From NCBI RefSeq assembly GCF_021390535.1, contig NZ_JAJUXG010000005.1, positions 1 to 64,000 on the forward strand: DNA of 64,000 nucleotides. The letters are read 5' to 3'. The stretch's first letter is position 1. The number at the start of each line of letters is the position of its first letter. Positions 1 through 9,963 of this stretch are shown piece after piece. The translations under genes and the position numbers were made by a program. The notes under the pieces are model-generated. The model did not search any database and was not told the origin of the DNA. It saw nothing but the letters and a program-made list of their open reading frames with translations. The DNA comes from Dyadobacter sp. CY312. Lineage in GTDB: Bacteria; Bacteroidota; Bacteroidia; Cytophagales; Spirosomataceae.

Positions 1-2113
1 ACGCAAAAGTTACATATCCACCTTTGTATTTTTTGTCTGGATTCGGGGTGACGCCTATCGTGATGTATTGTTTCCCGTTGATCGAATAAGTGGAGGGAAT
101 AGAATAGCCGCTGCCTGGTAATTCTTTATTCCAAAGCGTTTTGCCTGTTTTCTGATCGAATGCACGAAAGCGACCGTCACCCGTTGCCGCAATGAAAACG
201 AGCCCGCCGGCTGTGGCAATTCCTCCGCCACGATTAAACAATCCTGAGTTTTTGATGCCCATTTTAGCCAGTTTCGGATCTTCACCCAGCGGAACCTGCC
301 ACAGAATTTCTCCTTTGTTGAGGTCAATGGCGTTTAATGTTCCGTAAGGCGGTTTAATAGCGAAATTGTCGTTTGCATCCTTATAGAAATCATAGCCCGA
401 AAATCCGTAAGGTTCTTTGTGCACAACCGCTTCCTGTTTTGAAACAATGTTTTCGTCTTTCAAAAATGAAATGATCGCATCAATTTGTGGTTGGGGCAAA
501 TGATTGAATGAAGGCATCGGTTCCGCGCCTTTTTTAATAAAAATATCCAGCTTTTCGGCAGATAATAACTTTGCTCGTTTTGATATATCCGGCCCGAAAT
601 TGGTTCCCTTTTTATTCGCTCCATGGCAACTGCTGCAATACATTTTAAACAATTCTGCGCCACTCAGATTGTTGTCTGCCGCCAATCCTTTTATCTCTGT
701 CAGTTTAAGAAACCAGGGCAAGTCAGCCGAGTTGACGAACATGACACCGGTGGCAGGATTTACCGATGCACCACCCCAGTTGGATCCTCCATGCGCAGTG
801 GGCAAGATTACCGATCCGTTCAAATTTGGTGGCTCGTAAATGCCGGTTTGGTAGTTATTGTTTTTAATCTGATCTTTAAAATATTTGTTGAGCTCAGGAG
901 TGATATCGGTAATGTATTCCTCCTTAAATCCTTGTCTGGCAAAAGGTTCTGGTTTGGTAGGGAATGGTTGTGTAGGCCAGGGTTTCTCTCCCGGCATATC
1001 GCTTTTGGTAGGCACAGGCACTTCTTTGATCGGAAATAACGGCTCGCCCGTTTCCCGGTTAAACAGGAAAATATAACCCAGCTTGGTCGCAAGTGCTACC
1101 GCATCAATGGACTTCCCATCGTGTTTTACTGTTAAAAGATTAGGCGGAGATCCATTGTCGCGATCCCAAAGGTCGTGGTGGGTGGTTTGAAAATGCCAGA
1201 GTCTTTTTCCCGTTTTGGCATCAAGCGCCAGCAAACAATTGGCAAACAAATTTTGCCCTTCCCGGTCGGCTCCGTAAAAGTCGAACGAAGGCGACGCCGT
1301 AGGGACATATACAATTCCCCGCTCCTGATCCAGAGCCATACCTGCCCAGCAGTTGGCTCCACCATTTTTGGCGCGGGCATTTTCAGGCCAGGTATCTGCT
1401 CCGAATTCTCCTTTTTTTGGTATCGTATTGAAGACCCATTTCAATGCGCCGGTGTTTACATCAAATGCCCGAATGTCTCCGGAAGTGGCCGGCAGTTCGT
1501 CCGGAACTTTGCAACCAACAATAAAAAGGTCATTGTATATTACTCCGGGTGCATTGGAAGTGACGTGTACAGCCTTCCTTTGCGATTCTTCAACCGACAG
1601 TCCGGTGTAAAAATCGACCCTTCCATTGGTGCCGAAGGTAGGATTTACTTTCCCCGTTTTCGCCTGCAAAGAGTAAAACGTTGATCCGTAAATGAAGAGA
1701 AGGAAATCTTCATTTTTACTTTCGTTGTGGTGAAAAGTGATTCCACGAGTCCAGGTGCTTATATCCGTACTGTCGGGTTTGAACTCCCAGATTTTCTTTC
1801 CTGTGGCGGCATCCAGAGCCACCAGCTTTTCAGTAGGCATGAAGGCATACATAACGCCATCGACAACCAACGGATTAAACAATACCGACGAACCATTTTC
1901 CTGGTCATCCTCATGCTGCCATACCACTTCCAGGCCAGTCACATTGCTGGTATCAATCTGAGAAAGTGTAGAGAATTTGTTGTTGGTAGCATCATGCCCA
2001 AATCCTGGCCATTGGTCTTCTTTGTTTTTTTGACAGGAAAGGAGGAAAGAGGATAAGACCACAATTGCCATTGCAGCTGGAATAATGGCTTTTATTCTTT
2101 TGTAGAAGGACAT
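1..2113 (-). CDS. PQQ-dependent dehydrogenase with inserted cytochrome c domain (3' end cut by window)
   Basis: I read one continuous open frame from ATG at 2113 to the left edge, about 704 codons with no stop, so the C-terminus is missing. The N-terminus is a lipoprotein signal with lipobox LLSC (Cys27), implying membrane-anchored periplasmic location. Repeated blocks such as LVALDAATGKKIWEF and LLALDAKTGKRLWHF are PQQ-type propeller blades. A single haem-c motif CSSCH (Cys493, Cys496, His497) followed by an EPMP Met candidate ligand sits between blades, so the cytochrome is an insertion and not a C-terminal tail. Family knowledge: such quinoproteins oxidise aldoses or polyols in the periplasm and pass electrons to the respiratory chain. 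The exact substrate cannot be told. It lies downstream of susCD on the same strand with a 252-bp gap, so co-transcription is possible but unproven. Confidence 0.9.
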   Translation of the reverse strand, partial: MSFYKRIKAIIPAAMAIVVLSSFLLSCQKNKEDQWPGFGHDATNNKFSTLSQIDTSNVTGLEVVWQHEDDQENGSSVLFNPLVVDGVMYAFMPTEKLVALDAATGKKIWEFKPDSTDISTWTRGITFHHNESKNEDFLLFIYGSTFYSLQAKTGKVNPTFGTNGRVDFYTGLSVEESQRKAVHVTSNAPGVIYNDLFIVGCKVPDELPATSGDIRAFDVNTGALKWVFNTIPKKGEFGADTWPENARAKNGGANCWAGMALDQERGIVYVPTASPSFDFYGADREGQNLFANCLLALDAKTGKRLWHFQTTHHDLWDRDNGSPPNLLTVKHDGKSIDAVALATKLGYIFLFNRETGEPLFPIKEVPVPTKSDMPGEKPWPTQPFPTKPEPFARQGFKEEYITDITPELNKYFKDQIKNNNYQTGIYEPPNLNGSVILPTAHGGSNWGGASVNPATGVMFVNSADLPWFLKLTEIKGLAADNNLSGAELFKMYCSSCHGANKKGTNFGPDISKRAKLLSAEKLDIFIKKGAEPMPSFNHLPQPQIDAIISFLKDENIVSKQEAVVHKEPYGFSGYDFYKDANDNFAIKPPYGTLNAIDLNKGEILWQVPLGEDPKLAKMGIKNSGLFNRGGGIATAGGLVFIAATGDGRFRAFDQKTGKTLWNKELPGSGYSIPSTYSINGKQYITIGVTPNPDKKYKGGYVTFA

Positions 2114-2365
2114 GTTATGCAAATCGGAATTACAGTTCTTAGATTGTAAAATGAAGTTGGTTACCAGTTGTCAGGTCGGTGAAAACAGTTTTATGAAGTC
2201 AAAAGTAAAGCTTAATTTAAATTCTTTGGCGAAATAATGCTAATTCAGTGTTTCGGTTTACCTATTGCCGCAATAGATAGCCAGACTTTGAAACCTGGTA
2301 TTTAGAATGATGAAAGGAGCACGCGCCCAGTTGAAAGCACGCACTCCTCACCGAAACAGATGTAT

Positions 2366-3835
2366 TTAGTAACCCGTGTTTTGTTTTAATTGCGGATTAA
2401 GTCCTATTTGGTTCAAAGGGATAGGATAAAGCTCTCTGTATTTTTCCGAAACAGGTTTAAACTGCCATGCCGAGGTAAACTTGTCAAACCTGATAAGATC
2501 CTGGCGGCGGTGAAGTTCCCATGCCATTTCACGTCCGCGTTCCGCAAGCAGGTTGGCGTCGGTTAGGGTGGAGAAGTTAGTTACACCTCTTTTACTGCGA
2601 ATAGCGTTAATGTCAGCAAGAGCCGTTGGCATTTTTCCAAGCCTGTAATTGGCTTCCCCACGCATCAGATACACGTCGGATATACGATAGATTACAAAAT
2701 CGTTACTCATATCAAAGTTCGCACCAACCTCCACCTCGTACTTAACCGAACGGTAACCTGCGAGCCTGGCTACCGGTCCTGCGTTCATTTTAAAGGCGGG
2801 AATTTCTTTTGTCAGAATAGCGGGAACGCCGTCGTCTTTCAGCGCTTCTCCACTTGAACTGTAAATCTGGCCGGTGAGCCACATATTTCTTCTTTGGTCG
2901 GTGGGCTCAAAACTGTCGTAGAATTCTGCCGATGTACAGTAACCGTTCCAGGGTGAAGAACCTAAATCGTAAGTGAATTGGTGGAGATAATGCAAGCCAG
3001 CCATCGGAGCAAAAAATCCCGTCCGTTTCGATTTATCATAAGGTGTGGAGAGGATAATTTCCGGAGAGTTTTCGTTGTTGACACTGAATGTCGACAGGAA
3101 GTCGCTCGATATGGTAAACTTGCCGGACTCTATAATCGCCGTGCACTGATCCACGGCTTTTTGCCATTGTGCCTCGCCTGTATACACCTTTGCGTTCAGA
3201 TACAATTTTGCCAAAATCATATGTGCTACGTACTTTGACATTCGGCCATATTTTGCCCTTACATCTGTTGACAGGTTCGGGAGAGATTCCAGTAATTCTT
3301 TTTCCACAAAGTCGTAAACTTCTTTCCGCGTCCGTTGCCCTGAGTTACCCGAATCCACATTGGTAGCAATGATTACATTGCCAAAATTGTCCATGGCGAT
3401 GTAGTGGTAAAATGCGCGTAACGTACGAAGCTCTGCCTGTGTTTCAGGATTGGCAAAACCCGGGTTGGTGATCTTTTCATTGATCTTGGCAATGTTGGAA
3501 TACACCCACGTCCAGAGCCCGTCGAAACCGTAGAAGTTTGTTGGCCAGGTATGTTCTTCCATAAACTTCCATTCTGGTTCTCCCCAGTCGCCGCCACGGG
3601 TGGGAGCAAGTTGCTCGTCGGTAACACAGTTCAGGTATTCCAGTGTGTTCCAGTAATTGCCGAGCCCGCCATAGAGCGGCCCGATCAGCGTGTTGAGCTG
3701 TCCTTGCGACACCCCGAACTTGTCTCTTTCGACCTGATCTTTTACCACTTCGTCCAGATTGGTACAGCTCATAGCGATGAAAGTTGCCGTCCAAACCGCG
3801 AGGGATTTTATGCTGAATTTGCGTATTGAAGTCAT
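2366..3835 (-). CDS. SusD/RagB family nutrient-binding outer-membrane lipoprotein
   Basis: 489 residues. The N-terminal signal ends in lipobox AMSC, so the mature protein is a lipoprotein expected on the outer-membrane surface. The body has the SusD pattern: helical TPR-like segments, the LRAFYHY stretch near residue 140, and the C-terminal block with VYLMRGEANYRLG, INAIRSKRGV and RGREMAWELHRRQDLIRF. SusD proteins cap the SusC channel and help capture glycans or peptides. Its gene starts 26 bp after the susC stop, which fits an operon. The ligand cannot be inferred from sequence. Neighbours (quinoprotein dehydrogenase, AraC regulator, sugar-type MFS carrier, NagB) make a carbohydrate ligand likely. 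Confidence 0.95.
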   Translation of the reverse strand: MTSIRKFSIKSLAVWTATFIAMSCTNLDEVVKDQVERDKFGVSQGQLNTLIGPLYGGLGNYWNTLEYLNCVTDEQLAPTRGGDWGEPEWKFMEEHTWPTNFYGFDGLWTWVYSNIAKINEKITNPGFANPETQAELRTLRAFYHYIAMDNFGNVIIATNVDSGNSGQRTRKEVYDFVEKELLESLPNLSTDVRAKYGRMSKYVAHMILAKLYLNAKVYTGEAQWQKAVDQCTAIIESGKFTISSDFLSTFSVNNENSPEIILSTPYDKSKRTGFFAPMAGLHYLHQFTYDLGSSPWNGYCTSAEFYDSFEPTDQRRNMWLTGQIYSSSGEALKDDGVPAILTKEIPAFKMNAGPVARLAGYRSVKYEVEVGANFDMSNDFVIYRISDVYLMRGEANYRLGKMPTALADINAIRSKRGVTNFSTLTDANLLAERGREMAWELHRRQDLIRFDKFTSAWQFKPVSEKYRELYPIPLNQIGLNPQLKQNTGY

Positions 3836-3861
3836 ATCAATTGTTTGCTAAATGTCTCGTA

Positions 3862-6800
3862 TTAAAAAGTAAGATTTACGCCAAGCTGAAACGAACGCGT
3901 TTTGGGATAGATGTAACCAGAATCGACTCCAATGCTGCTTGGTTTTTGTTCATTTGCAGCGATGTTTCCGTTCACAGCCAGTTCCGGGTCAATGCCCGTG
4001 TACTTTGTAATGGTGAAGAGGTTGTTGCCTCCAATGTAGATTCTTGCATTCTGAATAATCCCTTTTGCAGGGATGTTGTAGCCAATCTGCCAGTTGTCGA
4101 GCCTGGCAAATGAACCGCTTTCCAACCAACGATCTGAAAGTGCCGGCGTGCTGTAATTGACAGGGAAGTCGGCAATGTCCCGGATCATGTTGTTTTCAAG
4201 AACACTTCCTGACAAGGTGAGATTTGAACGCAGGTTGTTCAGGATTTTATTTCCAAAAACACCTCTTAGCTGAAAGGAAAGATCAAAGTTTCCATGAGAG
4301 AAATTGTTTGTCCAGGAAATGGTTGTTTTTGGTATACCAATGCCTGATTCAAATTTTTTGGCATCTGCGTAGTTGGTTGATGTACTTCCATTTTCAGCTT
4401 CAAAAGTTACATTTCCGTCATCGTCATATCCTCTGAATTTCGGAACATAAAACTCACCCAGCGGATGATCTTCTCTGAGTTCTGATGCTGTTATGAGGCC
4501 AAGTCCGCGGCCATCAAAATTGTTATAAAGTATTTGTCCGGAATCAAAATTGTTACCGTTCAACCTCAGTATTTTATTGCTGTAAACTGAGCCCACAATG
4601 TTGGATGCCCATCGGAATTTGTTTCGTTCCAGCACCGTTCCGCCAAGTGAAAGCTCTATGCCTTTGTTGGACATTTGACCAATGTTTTTAAGAATGTTCC
4701 CAACAAAAATGTCAACGCCATTTTGAGCTACTGAATAATTGTAAAGCATGTCATTGGTACGTTTGTCGTACACTTCCAACGTACCTGAGATACGACCCTG
4801 GAATAACTCAAAGTCGAGTCCGAGATTCACCTGCGACAATACTTCCCAGCGTAAGTCCGGGTTGCTGTTCTGAATCACGTCCACACCGGGCAGATAATCT
4901 TTCAGGATCGGATCATAATAATTGTTGGTGGAAGGGCCATAGAGCAGCAAGGAGTTATATGGAGTAATACCTTCCGAATTTCCGGTTCGTCCCCATCCGG
5001 CTCTGAATTTCAGGTAGTTTAATGTTTTGTTGCCAGATAAAAAACCTTCATTGGAGATCGTCCAGCCTGCTGCTAAGGACGGGAACATACCCCATTTGTG
5101 GTTGGCTCCGAACTTGGAACTGCCATCTCTGCGTAACGTTGCCGTAAGATTAAATTTGTCGAGCAAATTGATGGTCGATCGACCGAAGAAAGAGATGAGT
5201 TTGTATGAATTGGCGAAAGACGTGGCATAATTGTTCTGCCCTCTGATCAGCGTTCCCTGATATCTGCCCAGATTATTATATCCAAAAAGACCATACAAAT
5301 CAATATCCTGCAATGAGGGGTCGCCAATGTTGTTCCGGGCACCAAATCCGTCATTGGAAACCTCCTGGTAAGAATATCCTGCCAACAAATTGAAGCTGCC
5401 ATTGTTGTTAAATTTTTTATTGTATTTAGCAGTCAGTTCCAGCAGTTTATCGTCCTGCTGATCGGTTTTTCTGGATGCCTCGCCAAGCATTCCTTTGTAT
5501 GCTTTTACAGCCATATTGTATGCCGCACTTTCTACATTATTCTGGTAGCGGTAAGCTCCGTTTGCGCCCACACTGAAATTTTCAGTGAGATCGTAATTCA
5601 GATTCATAGAACCAATCAGAACATTGTTTTTGCGTTCGCTCTGGTAGTTATTTTGCATAGCCACCGGATTGAAGAGATCGAAGCTGCCATCAACCTCATA
5701 ATAACTTCCATCGGCGTTGCGGACAGGGAGTGTAGGCAGGAACAACACAGCCCGATTGATGATACCATCATTGGCAAGATCGGAAACGGCGCGGGAAACG
5801 GTGAGGTTATACTGGATTTTGAGTTTATCACGCAGTGCCTTCTGATCAATATTCACCCGGCCGGTTGTTCTTTTGAAGCCCGTATTTTTTATTATTCCCT
5901 TGCGATCAATGTAGTTCAAAGAGCTGCGGTAAGAGAAATTTTCGTTGCCGCCGGAGAGTGCCAGTTCATGGTTATTGGTGTACCCGACACGTGAAATTTC
6001 CTTAATCCAGTCAGTATCATAACCCTGTCCATTCGGTCCTTTTGGAAATTTCAGATTGTCGTCCAAAGATCCGGCTCCTTTGATACGTAGTACCTGTGCA
6101 CGGTATTCGTCTGCATTCATCAGGTCGAGGCGTTTGGAAATGCTTTCCGTTCCTACGTAATTGTTGAAATTGAGTGTTGCTTTGCCCGTTTTACCCCTTT
6201 TGGTTGTGATGATAATAACCCCATTGGCAGCGCGTGAACCATAAATTGCCGATGCACTCGCATCTTTGAGCACATCCACCCGATCAATATCCGAAGGAGA
6301 GATGCTATTGATAGGGATACCAATTACACCGTCCACCACATACAAAGGCTCACTTCCGCCGGCAAGTGATGTATACCCACGCAAACGAACCGTTGGCGAT
6401 TGGTTTGGATCACCCGACGCTTGTGTGATGTTGAGCCCGGCAACTTTTCCCTGAATGGCCTGCAAAGGATTGGGGTTTATTCCGGCATTAAAATCCTTGG
6501 AAGATATCTGCGAAACGGCGCCGGTGAGGTCTTTTTTCTGAACGGTTCCGTAGCCAATCACAACCACTTCCGAAAGCGCCTTTTCGTCGGCTTCCATGGA
6601 TATCGAAAGTCTGGTTTGTGCGCCTGTGCTCACTTCCTTGTTCACATATCCGACATAGGAGAATACCAGCGTTACCTCACCGTCGGTCTGAATCGAAAAG
6701 TTACCGTCGACATCTGTGGAGGTGCCATTGGTTGTTCCTTTTTTAATGACATTCACTCCCGGCAAAGGCTGATTACTGCGGGCATCAACAACAGTACCAG

Positions 6801-6894
6801 TTATGGTTTTTTGCTGAGCAACCAGCATCGTTGGAATCAGCAATAAAAGTGACAGATACTGAAATCCGTTTTTTCTGATTGTATTCATGGGCAT
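3862..6894 (-). CDS. SusC/RagA family TonB-linked outer-membrane channel
   Basis: About 1010 residues. Several in-frame starts exist (6933, 6894, 6888); I chose 6894 because it leaves a normal signal peptide (KNGFQYLSLLLLIPTMLVAQ). Then come a carboxypeptidase-D-like regulatory domain (ITGTVVDARSNQPLPG onward), a plug with SDIDRVDVLKDASASAIYG and RAANGVIIITTKRG, the signatures of SusC proteins, and a long beta-barrel ending in Phe. It is the TonB-dependent import channel paired with the SusD gene just downstream. An AraC-type regulator is transcribed divergently from the other side of a 227-bp gap and is the obvious candidate controller. No anti-sigma or hybrid two-component gene lies next to it. 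Confidence 0.95.
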   Translation of the reverse strand: MPMNTIRKNGFQYLSLLLLIPTMLVAQQKTITGTVVDARSNQPLPGVNVIKKGTTNGTSTDVDGNFSIQTDGEVTLVFSYVGYVNKEVSTGAQTRLSISMEADEKALSEVVVIGYGTVQKKDLTGAVSQISSKDFNAGINPNPLQAIQGKVAGLNITQASGDPNQSPTVRLRGYTSLAGGSEPLYVVDGVIGIPINSISPSDIDRVDVLKDASASAIYGSRAANGVIIITTKRGKTGKATLNFNNYVGTESISKRLDLMNADEYRAQVLRIKGAGSLDDNLKFPKGPNGQGYDTDWIKEISRVGYTNNHELALSGGNENFSYRSSLNYIDRKGIIKNTGFKRTTGRVNIDQKALRDKLKIQYNLTVSRAVSDLANDGIINRAVLFLPTLPVRNADGSYYEVDGSFDLFNPVAMQNNYQSERKNNVLIGSMNLNYDLTENFSVGANGAYRYQNNVESAAYNMAVKAYKGMLGEASRKTDQQDDKLLELTAKYNKKFNNNGSFNLLAGYSYQEVSNDGFGARNNIGDPSLQDIDLYGLFGYNNLGRYQGTLIRGQNNYATSFANSYKLISFFGRSTINLLDKFNLTATLRRDGSSKFGANHKWGMFPSLAAGWTISNEGFLSGNKTLNYLKFRAGWGRTGNSEGITPYNSLLLYGPSTNNYYDPILKDYLPGVDVIQNSNPDLRWEVLSQVNLGLDFELFQGRISGTLEVYDKRTNDMLYNYSVAQNGVDIFVGNILKNIGQMSNKGIELSLGGTVLERNKFRWASNIVGSVYSNKILRLNGNNFDSGQILYNNFDGRGLGLITASELREDHPLGEFYVPKFRGYDDDGNVTFEAENGSTSTNYADAKKFESGIGIPKTTISWTNNFSHGNFDLSFQLRGVFGNKILNNLRSNLTLSGSVLENNMIRDIADFPVNYSTPALSDRWLESGSFARLDNWQIGYNIPAKGIIQNARIYIGGNNLFTITKYTGIDPELAVNGNIAANEQKPSSIGVDSGYIYPKTRSFQLGVNLTF

Positions 6895-7121
6895 GATGGT
6901 AAATCGGGTATTAACGTGGGACGATAAACTCAAAGAATTTAGGTTAAAATTGGTGATAACAGTCTGGTAACGGGTTGTTGTTATTATCCAATTATTTCTC
7001 TATTTTATCTTTATCCGGAATTTTGGCAGGAGTTAGTGGTTATGTCGGAAATGCTTTACCAATTTTGTAATAGTCATTTGCTACATTGTTATTATTTTTT
7101 GATTTGGCTGTTTTGTTACGT

Positions 7122-7997
7122 ATGAAAAATCCCTGGTTTATTAAGATCCATTTTCCGCAAAGCAAAGCTTTCGACATCGTGAAAGTGTCGCGGCCTTACT
7201 TTGTGGTGCCCTGGCATTTTCATCCCGAGATCGAAATCATGTTTTTGACAAGTGGCTCAGGTACACGTTTCGTGGGAGATAGCATCGAAAGTTTTGATGC
7301 TCGTGAACTTGTGATGATGGGTGCTAATCTGGCGCATGTCTGGAAAAACGGAGAATCGCACTTCGGACAGCATGCGCAAAACCTGGCCGGAGCAACTTAC
7401 ATGGTGATGAAAGAAACGGCGATGGAAGACCTGCTCGATTACACGGAAATGGAACCTGTGAAAGATCTTTTTTTGAGAGCGAAACGAGGTATAAAGTTTG
7501 GCGAAGAAGTAACTGAAAGGGTGGGGGAAATGATACTGAACGCTTACCAGCAAACGGGACCGACCCAGCTCATTTCTTTCCTGAATATACTTAAAGAACT
7601 TGCCGAAACAGAAGACTATCGTTATCTGTGTCCGGCTCATTACCGCCAGAAAGTAGATGAGCACGACCTTGCCAAACTCGACAGTGTGCTCGATTACCTG
7701 ATCATGAATTACAAAAATGAAGTACGGCTCGAAGATGTTGCCGACATTGCCAATATGTCTTTGACTGCATTCTGTCGGTATTTTAAGGAGCGTACACATA
7801 AAACCGTCATCCAGTTTTTGAATGAAATTCGTATTGAACAAGCCCAGCGAATGCTCGTGGAAACACAGGATAATGTGGAGAAGATAAGTGTGAAGTGCGG
7901 GTTCAATAACATCACGAATTTTTACCAGCAATTTCAGAAAGTAGTGGGCTTAACCCCACTGAATTTCAGAAAGAATAATCTTGCAAAAATTTATTGA
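7122..7997 (+). CDS. AraC family transcriptional regulator with N-terminal cupin
   Basis: 291 residues from ATG at 7122; a TTG at 7086 in frame is less likely. The N-terminal half is a cupin-like sensor (HFHPEIEIMFLTSGSGTRFVGD; histidines as in sugar-sensing AraC proteins). The C-terminal 100 residues are a double helix-turn-helix domain: VRLEDVADIANMSLTAFCRYFK, then EKISVKCGFNNITNFYQQFQ and GLTPLNFRKN. It is divergent from susC and convergent with the MFS gene, whose stop overlaps this one by 7 bp. By position it probably controls the susCD operon, perhaps also MFS-nagB. The effector is unknown; two related regulators of the same architecture occur at 14176 and 43590. Confidence 0.92.
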   Translation: MKNPWFIKIHFPQSKAFDIVKVSRPYFVVPWHFHPEIEIMFLTSGSGTRFVGDSIESFDARELVMMGANLAHVWKNGESHFGQHAQNLAGATYMVMKETAMEDLLDYTEMEPVKDLFLRAKRGIKFGEEVTERVGEMILNAYQQTGPTQLISFLNILKELAETEDYRYLCPAHYRQKVDEHDLAKLDSVLDYLIMNYKNEVRLEDVADIANMSLTAFCRYFKERTHKTVIQFLNEIRIEQAQRMLVETQDNVEKISVKCGFNNITNFYQQFQKVVGLTPLNFRKNNLAKIY

Positions 7998-9175
7998 ATG
8001 TTGCTGACAGGTTTGTTTACCGGGATTTTGATAAACACAGCGATGAATACGCAAACCGCAGCCACCACGATTGCATTGATAAAAAATATGGACGAAATCC
8101 GCATGTGCATGTCGTACAGGTAGCCTGTCCAGAAGTTTCCAAGAATAGCGCCGAGGCCAAAGTAGGACGCATAGAGCAATGACTGCCCGGTGGCGCGGAG
8201 TTCTGTTTTTACAAGCAAATTGGTATACTCCACACAAACAACCCAGAACAGCGACCAGGACAAGCCGTGAAGCAAATCAATTCCCAGAGCCCATTCAGGA
8301 ACATCTACGAGGCTATAAAGTAACATCCGCAGGGCAGATGCACCGGCACAGAGTAAAAGCGTTTTTTTGATCCCAAGCCGTCGAATAATGGGTACAGAGA
8401 AGAAAAAGAAAGGGATTTCGAATAGCCCCTGTAACGACAAACCAACGCCAACAAGTGAAGCCGATGCGCCGTTTTCTTTCATGTATATGGAATAGAAATT
8501 CCAGATGGTGGTAACAGCAGCGGAAATGAGCAGTACAGAAACCAGAAAATACAAGAGGCTTTTGTCGTTCAGGTATTTTAAACTTTTTAAAAGTGAAACC
8601 TGTGATTCCTGTTGAGCAGATGCTTTCGGGGATAATGTCAAAGAAATGAGAAAGGCGATGAACAGGCTGCCGGATGAGAAAAGATAGATCACCTTTGTGT
8701 CGACCTGATCAATGAAATAACCGGTAACGATGCCGGTTAATGCCCAGCCAATTGCACCTGCAACCCTTATGGATCCGTAGTTGAAAGTGGGAGAGGTCTC
8801 TACCAGTTCGAGGGTGAGACTATCCAGTATGGGTTGAATTCCATTGTAGAAAACCGACATGCAGACCGTTACGGCTGCCAACGCTATAAAAGAATTCCAT
8901 TGGAGATAGAGCAAAAACGATATTCCAGCCAGTAGTGTCGAAGCAAGCATACACTTGCGAAACCCGATTCTGTCGGCCAGAAATCCGTAAACCGGCTGGA
9001 TCAGAAACATGGTAATGGGCGTGATGTTGATGATCATCGCGATTTCTATTCCCGAAAATCCCCGTGCTTTCAGGTCGTCCGCGAAAACGGGCAACCATGC
9101 CGCCGTGCAACAAATTACCAGCAGGTACAAAATGCGTAGCTGGTTTGCAGGGGAAAGGAATCTGGCAGAAATCAT
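7991..9175 (-). CDS. MFS transporter (sugar/nucleoside symporter-like)
   Basis: 394 residues with about twelve hydrophobic segments in two six-helix halves. The loop after helix 2 reads YGFLADRIGFRK, the usual MFS signature, so this is an inner-membrane secondary carrier. Overall it resembles the LacY/nucleoside:H+ symporter-like branch, but substrate assignment from sequence is not safe. Its ATG overlaps the nagB stop by four bases (ATGA), indicating translational coupling, so an amino sugar or a derivative is the most natural substrate. This is inference from context. Confidence 0.88.
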   Translation of the reverse strand: MISARFLSPANQLRILYLLVICCTAAWLPVFADDLKARGFSGIEIAMIINITPITMFLIQPVYGFLADRIGFRKCMLASTLLAGISFLLYLQWNSFIALAAVTVCMSVFYNGIQPILDSLTLELVETSPTFNYGSIRVAGAIGWALTGIVTGYFIDQVDTKVIYLFSSGSLFIAFLISLTLSPKASAQQESQVSLLKSLKYLNDKSLLYFLVSVLLISAAVTTIWNFYSIYMKENGASASLVGVGLSLQGLFEIPFFFFSVPIIRRLGIKKTLLLCAGASALRMLLYSLVDVPEWALGIDLLHGLSWSLFWVVCVEYTNLLVKTELRATGQSLLYASYFGLGAILGNFWTGYLYDMHMRISSIFFINAIVVAAVCVFIAVFIKIPVNKPVSNIQ

Positions 9176-9906
9176 TCTTGCGGCTTTAATAAGGACGCAG
9201 CATTGCGGTCGATCATTACATGGCCATTTTCCAGCTCACGCATCATCGTCGCGGGTACTGTTGTGGTGATTTCCCCTTCCAGTGTTTCGCGGATTATCGG
9301 CGCCTTTCTTTCTCCGGAAGCCATTAAGATTGCCGTTTTTGCCTCCCGAACGTATTGTAATCCCAATGTGATGCCTTTCGATAACTGTGTTTTTCCTTCA
9401 AAGTATTTCTGACCCACCGTTCTTGTGGTTTCGTCGAGATCAATGACATGCGAATATAGATTTTGAGGGACTCCGGGCTCATTGAAGCCGATGTGTCCAT
9501 TCATGCCAATACCGACAATGATCATGTCAAGGCTACCTTTTTTCAGGATAAATTTGTCCATTGTCTCACATTCCTGACTCAGATCTTCGGTAAGCGCATT
9601 AAAAAGCCTGTATTGATCTACGGACAAATTTAAAGGCTGAATAAGATTGGAATGCAGAAAATAGGCACAGCTTCCCGGATTTTCAGGAGTAATATCAATC
9701 CATTCGTCCAGACCGATCAAGGTGAATTTACTTGTTTCAATTTTCTCGGATTTTAATAGCGTCACCAGCAAATTATAAGCGAGTAATGGTGATTCTCCCG
9801 AGGCAAAGCAGATTACGGAATCAGGTTTGGTTTTTATCTGCTCAGCAATAAGCCTCGCCACCCGGAATGATAAGTCAGCGTGATCGTCGAATATGTGTGT
9901 GGTCAT
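9172..9906 (-). CDS. nagB: Glucosamine-6-phosphate deaminase family protein
   Basis: 244 residues, slightly shorter than E. coli NagB (266). The phosphate-binding loop FASGESP (residues 34-40), the active-site pair DE at 67-68, and the motif GIGMNGHIGFNEPG containing His138 and Glu143 are all in place, matching the deaminase rather than the 6-phosphogluconolactonase branch. Expected reaction: glucosamine-6-phosphate to fructose-6-phosphate plus ammonia in the cytoplasm. It is first in a two-gene unit with the MFS carrier, coupled by a 4-base overlap. No nagA deacetylase or glucosamine kinase is in view, so the pathway must be completed elsewhere, or the enzyme acts on a related phosphorylated sugar. 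Confidence 0.88.
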   Translation of the reverse strand: MTTHIFDDHADLSFRVARLIAEQIKTKPDSVICFASGESPLLAYNLLVTLLKSEKIETSKFTLIGLDEWIDITPENPGSCAYFLHSNLIQPLNLSVDQYRLFNALTEDLSQECETMDKFILKKGSLDMIIVGIGMNGHIGFNEPGVPQNLYSHVIDLDETTRTVGQKYFEGKTQLSKGITLGLQYVREAKTAILMASGERKAPIIRETLEGEITTTVPATMMRELENGHVMIDRNAASLLKPQE

Positions 9907-9963
9907 TTGACATTGTATTTTATTTCAGGAACTGCAAAAGTGGTGGTTATTTTTTAGGAGTTA

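Noticed and set aside
5616-5994. Long antisense frames within both SusC genes
   Set aside because: Shadows of the strongly supported SusC coding frames; no independent motifs.
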